Part shown: positions 7,087-7,817 of the stretch, one piece after another
Layout of the letters: every line of letters starts with the position of its first letter
Position numbering within the stretch: position 1 is the stretch's first letter
Source: an uncultured Chloroflexota bacterium
GTDB lineage: Bacteria; Chloroflexota; Anaerolineae; Aggregatilineales; Phototrophicaceae
Assembly: GCA_937974245.1 (NCBI GenBank)
Contig: CALJKV010000077.1
Coordinates: forward strand, 1-7,817
Length of the DNA stretch: 7,817 nucleotides
Direction: 5' to 3'
The notes under the pieces: model-generated
The model's database searches: none
What the model was told of the DNA's origin: nothing
Seen by the model: only the letters and a program-made list of their open reading frames with translations
Program-made: the position numbers and the translations under genes

Positions 7087-7302
7087 GACTTACTTGCCTC
7101 CTTGATCCAGCGGCGTATCGCCGCCCGGTTGTTCAGATGACGGGCCAGCGCCCGCAGCAGCTGCCGGGCGGCGTGTCGAGAGATGGGCATCGAGTTCGCG
7201 CTCACGCAGGACCAGCCAGACCGGCCACTCGCGAAAGGCCTGGTAGGCGCTCTCCTCCAGCGCCTGAAAGGGATGGGGGTCGTCCGATGTTCGTTTCGGC
7301 AT
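7083..7302 (-). CDS. Small gene before topA, apparently split by a 1-base frameshift (about 72 residues if restored)
   Basis: From ATG 7302 (AAAGGAAAG just upstream) the first frame gives a plausible N-terminus, with FQALEESAYQAFREWPVWLV followed by LRERELDAH. It then decays to a Pro/Ala/Gly-rich tail, stopping at 7090. The neighbouring frame is implausible early but from about 7180 reads RHAARQLLRALARHLNN and on to IKEASKS, a good amphipathic basic helix. It stops at 7083 in an ATGA overlap with topA. G/C at third codon positions is high in the first frame before the switch and in the second frame after it. Removing one base around 7170-7185 joins them into a roughly 72-residue helical protein. 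Without correction the choices are 70 residues (7302-7090) or a 79-residue frame from 7322. Function unknown. The end of the restored gene contains the topA ribosome binding site. Confidence 0.6.
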
Positions 7303-7317
7303 ATTCTTTCCTTTAGA

Positions 7318-7450
7318 GTCATCAGTTGTCAGTTCTCGGTGGTCAGTGAAGTCTTCGGTTCTCAGTTTTCAGTGGTCAGTTTCTTACACGATATTCCTGG
7401 CTGATCTCCTGTCCGCTCTTTTACTGAAAACTGATGACTGATAACTGACC
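7318..7450. repeat. CAGT-type heptad repeats forming a long imperfect inverted repeat
   Basis: The spacer between the virB4-like stop and the next gene is made of degenerate TCAGTTnT units. Direct copies run from 7318 to 7380 and inverted copies from 7423 to 7450. Bases 7362-7373 (TCAGTTTTCAGT) pair perfectly with 7423-7434. Bases 7318-7333 pair with 7423-7438 at 15 of 16 positions, and GGTCAGT at 7374-7380 pairs with 7444-7450. Several stem registers are therefore possible around a loop at about 7381-7422. Such repeats recur in intergenic DNA of several bacterial groups. There is no clear T-tract for an intrinsic terminator, and I see no convincing promoter, though one for the topA operon would be expected here. 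Confidence 0.75.
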
Positions 7451-7451
7451 G

Positions 7452-7817
7452 CTACGTAGTCTGAAATCGCGCCAGTTCCCCCGCCGCCGGGCGGTTGTAC
7501 AGGTACCACAGCCCCTCGTCCTGGATGTCGAGGACGTAGTGAAAGCGCGGCAGGGCGGCGATGATGTCGCGGTGCTGCTGGTTCAGGTGCTGGAAGGCGG
7601 CGTCCTCGTGGAAGACGTTCATCCCCTGGCGCTGCGAGAACACCACCCGGATCGGGCAGTTCTCGAAGATCAGACGGGCTTTTCCCTGCAAAAAGATGCT
7701 CATCTGTTGATCCACCGCAACCAGCTTTTTGCGTCTCGTACGGAACGTCTTAGCCGCCTCAATCAGGAAGTCGAGCAGCGAGGGATGGCGCATCAGGCGG
7801 TAGACCTCATCCACCGC
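7452..7817 (-). CDS. VirB4/TraC-type conjugation ATPase, C-terminal 121 residues (start outside window)
   Basis: VirB4 proteins are hexameric ATPases that energise assembly and transport of type IV secretion systems. The visible part opens with AVDEVYRLM (residues 1-9), matching the Walker B region (DE followed by an aromatic and leucine). A helix comes next, then RTRRKKLVAVDQQ at 26-38, which fits the conserved Arg/Lys strand and Gln motif III of the family. The segment ARLIFENCPIRVVFSQRQG (47-65) is the usual 'idle subunit' region. The chain ends at TAG 7454-7452. The frame is open through base 7817, so the apparent GTG start at 7814 is only the window edge. Walker A and the N-terminal domain lie beyond the window. 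TraG/VirD4-type ATPases share some of this layout, but the DE-x-x-x-L pattern and short tail favour VirB4. Confidence 0.8.
   Translation of the reverse strand, partial: AVDEVYRLMRHPSLLDFLIEAAKTFRTRRKKLVAVDQQMSIFLQGKARLIFENCPIRVVFSQRQGMNVFHEDAAFQHLNQQHRDIIAALPRFHYVLDIQDEGLWYLYNRPAAGELARFQTT

Noticed and set aside
7183..7404. Plus-strand 73-residue frame reading through the CAGT repeats
   Set aside because: Its C-terminus (repeated QFSVVS) is simply the translated repeat, and its N-terminus is antisense to the small gene before topA.
7318..7450. CRISPR array
   Set aside because: The units are only about 7 bases, degenerate and in both orientations, with no spacers of constant length.
7452..7459. 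Palindrome CTACGTAG at the end of the virB4-like gene
   Set aside because: An 8-base palindrome at a stop codon is too short to distinguish from chance.

Overview
The window is a dense, GC-rich block of genes, all on the minus strand, so the biological order runs from high to low coordinates. Two proteins define it. At the right edge is the C-terminal end of a VirB4-type conjugation ATPase. At the left edge is the N-terminal 383 residues of a VirD4/TraG-type coupling protein. Between them lie a 580-residue TopA-like type IA topoisomerase and six smaller or unrecognised genes. This is the DNA-transfer part of a conjugative element (integrated element or plasmid). No relaxase, integrase or complete secretion channel is visible, so the element extends past both edges.

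Layout in transcription order: virB4-like 3' end (7817-7452); a 149-bp spacer full of CAGT-type repeats; a small gene that appears split by a 1-base frameshift (7302-7083); topA-like (7086-5344); a 388-residue acidic protein (5339-4173); a 79-residue ribbon-helix-helix protein (4176-3937); a 686-residue acidic protein built from repeated modules (3944-1884); a 63-residue two-helix membrane protein (1868-1677); a 90-bp spacer with an inverted repeat; a 141-residue unknown (1586-1161); and the virD4-like gene (1150 to beyond base 1). From 7302 to 1677 the genes are separated by 15 bp or less or overlap by 4-8 bp, so this is very likely one translationally coupled operon. The last two genes may belong to it or be controlled separately from the spacer at 1587-1676.

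A plausible working picture, partly inferred: VirB4 powers the channel, VirD4 delivers the DNA-protein substrate, the ribbon-helix-helix protein binds DNA (as a relaxosome accessory or autorepressor), and the topoisomerase relieves supercoiling during processing or re-establishment. The two large acidic proteins (388 and 686 residues) share a recurring module beginning with a Tyr-x-Val/Phe-Gly type strand. I do not recognise either, and they are the most novel part of the window.

The host is a bacterium with good Shine-Dalgarno sites and high GC at third codon positions. The heptad-like CAGT repeats and the protein style suggest Chloroflexota or a similar lineage, but the sequence alone does not settle this.
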